NCBI RefSeq assembly: GCF_009741275.1
Contig: NZ_WOWS01000002.1
Coordinates: 762,413 to 826,412 of the forward strand
Direction: 5' to 3'
DNA length: 64,000 nt
DNA from: Winogradskyella endarachnes
GTDB taxonomy: Bacteria; Bacteroidota; Bacteroidia; Flavobacteriales; Flavobacteriaceae
The notes under the pieces were generated by a model, which saw only the letters and a list, made by a program, of their open reading frames with translations, was not told the DNA's origin and did not search any database. Both the position numbers and the translations under genes were made by a program. The stretch's first letter is position 1, and every line of letters starts with the position of its first letter. Positions 62,764 to 64,000 of the stretch are shown piece by piece.

Positions 62764-63299
62764 GTTAACGTTATAATATAAAGTAAAATAGTAATGGTTT
62801 GTTTATATGTATTTCCTACTGAATTAGGTTGATTCTTTTTGGTTGCAATATCTGTATTTAAAAGATTGTTTTAGTTATTTTAAAGGCAAAACTTAGTATA
62901 AACTAGTTCTTCTATTCTTAAAATTGTTAGTTCAGGGCTGTATTCAACGTTTTAACGAGTACTATGTGTTTAATGTAGAGTCAAAATTGCGCTTCAATCC
63001 CTATAAACGCTGATGTGTTTAGTTGCATGTAGAGCGTTCTTAGACTCGACTAAATATAGAACAAAATTTGATGAGGTGCAATAAATAGTAAACGATGTGT
63101 TGAAAATAGTAAAACAAAAGGTTTTGAAAACGCTATTGTGCGTTACGTAGGCAATTTGACCACATCGTTGATGTATATAGTTACGTGGTTTAAGTCACTA
63201 ATTTAGCAAATAAAAACCGAATAGAAAATCCGAGAGGATTTTCGTAAGTAGGCTAGAACCAAGCAATTAATTTTATACATTTTTTGGCTTTCGTACTTT
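62764..63299. other. 536-nt noncoding stretch at the start of the TA segment
   Basis: No ORF above 40 codons. It holds the first direct repeat (62929-62957) and, near the right end, the hairpin GAAAATCC-GAGA-GGATTTTC (63224-63243). The rest has an irregular, less AT-rich composition with short palindromic fragments, such as aac-rich and cgc-rich bits, unlike the neighbouring intergenic DNA. It may be the remnant of a mobile or cassette-like element. Confidence 0.5.
62929..62957 (+). repeat. Direct repeat, left copy, flanking the TA segment
   Basis: 29 nt, starting AGTTCAGGGCTGTATTCAA and ending TTTTAACG. It matches the copy at 63866-63894 at 23 of 29 positions, in the same orientation. Confidence 0.55.
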
Positions 63300-63605
63300 T
63301 TAATCGACGTCTTTTTTTAACTTATCAGGATTTTGTCGTGTGTCAAAAATTGTAATGATTTCTACTTCTTTTCGTTCAGCTATTATTCTAAAGAAAAATG
63401 TTGTTTGCTTTGTTACAACACATTTATAAAGATTTTTAAATTCCGATGATTTTGGACAACTATCAGGTTGATTTGATATTTGTTTGATTTTATCGCTTAG
63501 TTTTGAGATAAACTTGTCATGAGTTTTTACGTTCCACTCTTCAAGTAAATATTGAGATAGCTTTAGAAGTTTTGATTCGGCAAGTTCAGATAAGAATACT
63601 TTCAT
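63300..63605 (-). CDS. RelE/ParE-superfamily toxin
   Basis: 101 aa, the family length. The start KVFLSELAESKLLKLSQYLLEEWNVKTHDKFISKL is the usual ParE/RelE helical part. KCVVTKQTTFFFRIIAERKEVEIITIFDTRQNP closes with the strand and Arg-Asn-Pro typical of ParE-like toxins. It would inhibit gyrase or cleave mRNA. It starts on the last base of the antitoxin stop (TAATG), a standard coupled pair. Confidence 0.9.
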   Translation of the reverse strand: MKVFLSELAESKLLKLSQYLLEEWNVKTHDKFISKLSDKIKQISNQPDSCPKSSEFKNLYKCVVTKQTTFFFRIIAERKEVEIITIFDTRQNPDKLKKDVD

Positions 63606-63823
63606 TAAGAAATTTTCTTTAGGAATGACTCGAAGGAAACTCTTTTTCCTTTATCCAATTCCTCAACACCTTGTTTTATTTCAGATTGTTCAGATATAGA
63701 TAATTCGTCCCAAAAATCTACTTTTTCTTTTTTTACAAAATCAGCTACCCTTTGGATGAAATCAGTGTTTTCAGTCTCCAAAATCGTTTTGAGTAGTTCA
63801 AGTTTTGTTGTTCGAATATCCAT
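63605..63823 (-). CDS. Antitoxin of the RelE/ParE-type pair
   Basis: 72 aa from the ATG at 63823. A longer frame reaches an ATG at 63880, which lies inside the direct repeat, and is rejected. The protein begins MDIRTTKLELLKTILETEN, then VADFVKKEKVDFWDELS and SEQSEIKQGVEELDKGKRVSFESFLKK, the typical pattern of flavobacterial antitoxins: an amphipathic first helix and a C-terminal toxin-binding tail. It neutralises the toxin and probably represses the pair. Confidence 0.85.
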   Translation of the reverse strand: MDIRTTKLELLKTILETENTDFIQRVADFVKKEKVDFWDELSISEQSEIKQGVEELDKGKRVSFESFLKKIS

Positions 63824-63865
63824 TTCAAAATTTCTTTTAATCAAATGTACAAAAAAATATGATTT

Positions 63866-63894
63866 AGTTCGTTGCTGCATTCAATGTTCTAACG
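63866..63894 (+). repeat. Direct repeat, right copy, flanking the TA segment
   Basis: 29 nt, starting AGTTCGTTGCTGCATTCAA and ending TTCTAACG, imperfectly matching 62929-62957. The same region contains GTTGC...GCAAC and GCAAC-AAAC-GTTGC inverted repeats (63871-63907), which could be part of an IS end or of an attachment-like site. Confidence 0.55.
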
Positions 63895-63923
63895 CAACAA
63901 ACGTTGCTTTTTTTTGATTGATA

Positions 63924-64000
63924 CTAAGCTACATTTTTTAGTTCATAATCCATAATTTCTTGAGGAGTTTTATAGCCTATAATTTTCCGAGGTCTGTTAT
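63924..64000 (-). CDS. IS30-family transposase, C-terminal end (5' part beyond window)
   Basis: Read on the minus strand, the edge sequence translates NRPRKIIGYKTPQEIMDYEL and then KNVA and a TAG at 63924-63926. N-R-P-R-K-x-x-G-x-x-T-P-x-E is the signature end of IS30-type DDE transposases (the last E-containing block). Only about 25 codons are in the window, so intactness is unknown. The transposase body lies beyond position 64000. The 36-nt A/T-rich stretch to its left probably contains the IS end. Confidence 0.85.
   Translation of the reverse strand, partial: NRPRKIIGYKTPQEIMDYELKNVA

Noticed and set aside
63824..63880. Antitoxin start at 63880
   Set aside because: That ATG lies within the direct repeat; the internal ATG at 63823 gives the family N-terminus MDIRTTKLEL.
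1..64000. CRISPR array
   Set aside because: No regularly spaced repeats of 20-40 nt were seen; the 29-nt repeats at the right end occur only twice, about 900 nt apart.

Overview
The window is about 64 kb of AT-rich chromosome from a member of the Bacteroidota, most likely a marine Flavobacteriaceae. I do not assign a genus. The evidence is promoters of the Bacteroidota type (TAnnTTTG at -7, often with a weak TTG at -33), the absence of Shine-Dalgarno-like leaders, many lipoproteins with short lipoboxes, a PD40/OmpA protein of the type IX secretion-associated class, DUF3857 and DUF4294 proteins, and a YHYH lipoprotein. Most of the window is core genome. About 57 protein genes and one tRNA are supported.

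Layout. 1-5.6 kb (minus): two tandem M28 peptidases, the first cut by the window edge, a small membrane protein, tRNA-Ser(UGA), a patatin, a membrane protein and a lipoprotein. 5.9-13.5 kb (plus): an OmpA/PD40 protein, a nitroreductase, a KdnA-like sugar aminotransferase and a large DUF3857/transglutaminase protein. 13.6-24.2 kb (minus): ribB with a degenerate GTP cyclohydrolase II half; an ftsK-lolA-lptF operon for chromosome segregation and envelope transport; a VanY-like peptidase, DgkA, Tpx and pheT. 24.4-32.3 kb: small secreted proteins, a TlpA-like reductase, a YHYH protein, a beta-hydroxyacid dehydrogenase, an epimerase-like protein, and a stress-type group of YqaE/Pmp3 (51 aa), an NmrA-like reductase and a PfpI/DJ-1 protein. 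32.4-34.9 kb: recG carrying an in-frame DUF559 nuclease domain. 35-46 kb: M1 peptidase plus patatin, an AsmA-like protein, a UvrD/PcrA helicase, an esterase, a YciO/TsaC protein, an MFS pump and a DinB protein. 46.7-50.4 kb (minus): a three-gene biotin-dependent acyl-CoA carboxylase. 50.5-56.6 kb: PrsW, NUDIX, M42 peptidase, DUF4294, hemolysin III, a lipoprotein and a sulfotransferase.

57-61.5 kb is the most accessory-looking part: a DUF134 regulator behind a palindromic operator, a tiny DUF5320-like protein whose frame breaks at an A8 run, a NifX-type cofactor-binding protein, a thioesterase, a dihydropterin-synthase-like MBL hydrolase and a 690-aa PLP-fold enzyme of unknown function. The right end holds a TlpA-like lipoprotein, a RelE/ParE-type toxin-antitoxin pair in a segment bounded by imperfect direct repeats, and the 3' end of an IS30-family transposase.

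The two best leads are (1) the RecG protein split between helicase motifs II and III by a 147-codon DUF559 segment whose ends are imperfect inverted repeats, which looks like a mobile coding insertion tolerated in an essential-type repair enzyme; and (2) the DUF134/DUF5320/NifX cluster, with its operator and its possible -1 frameshift or slippage site.
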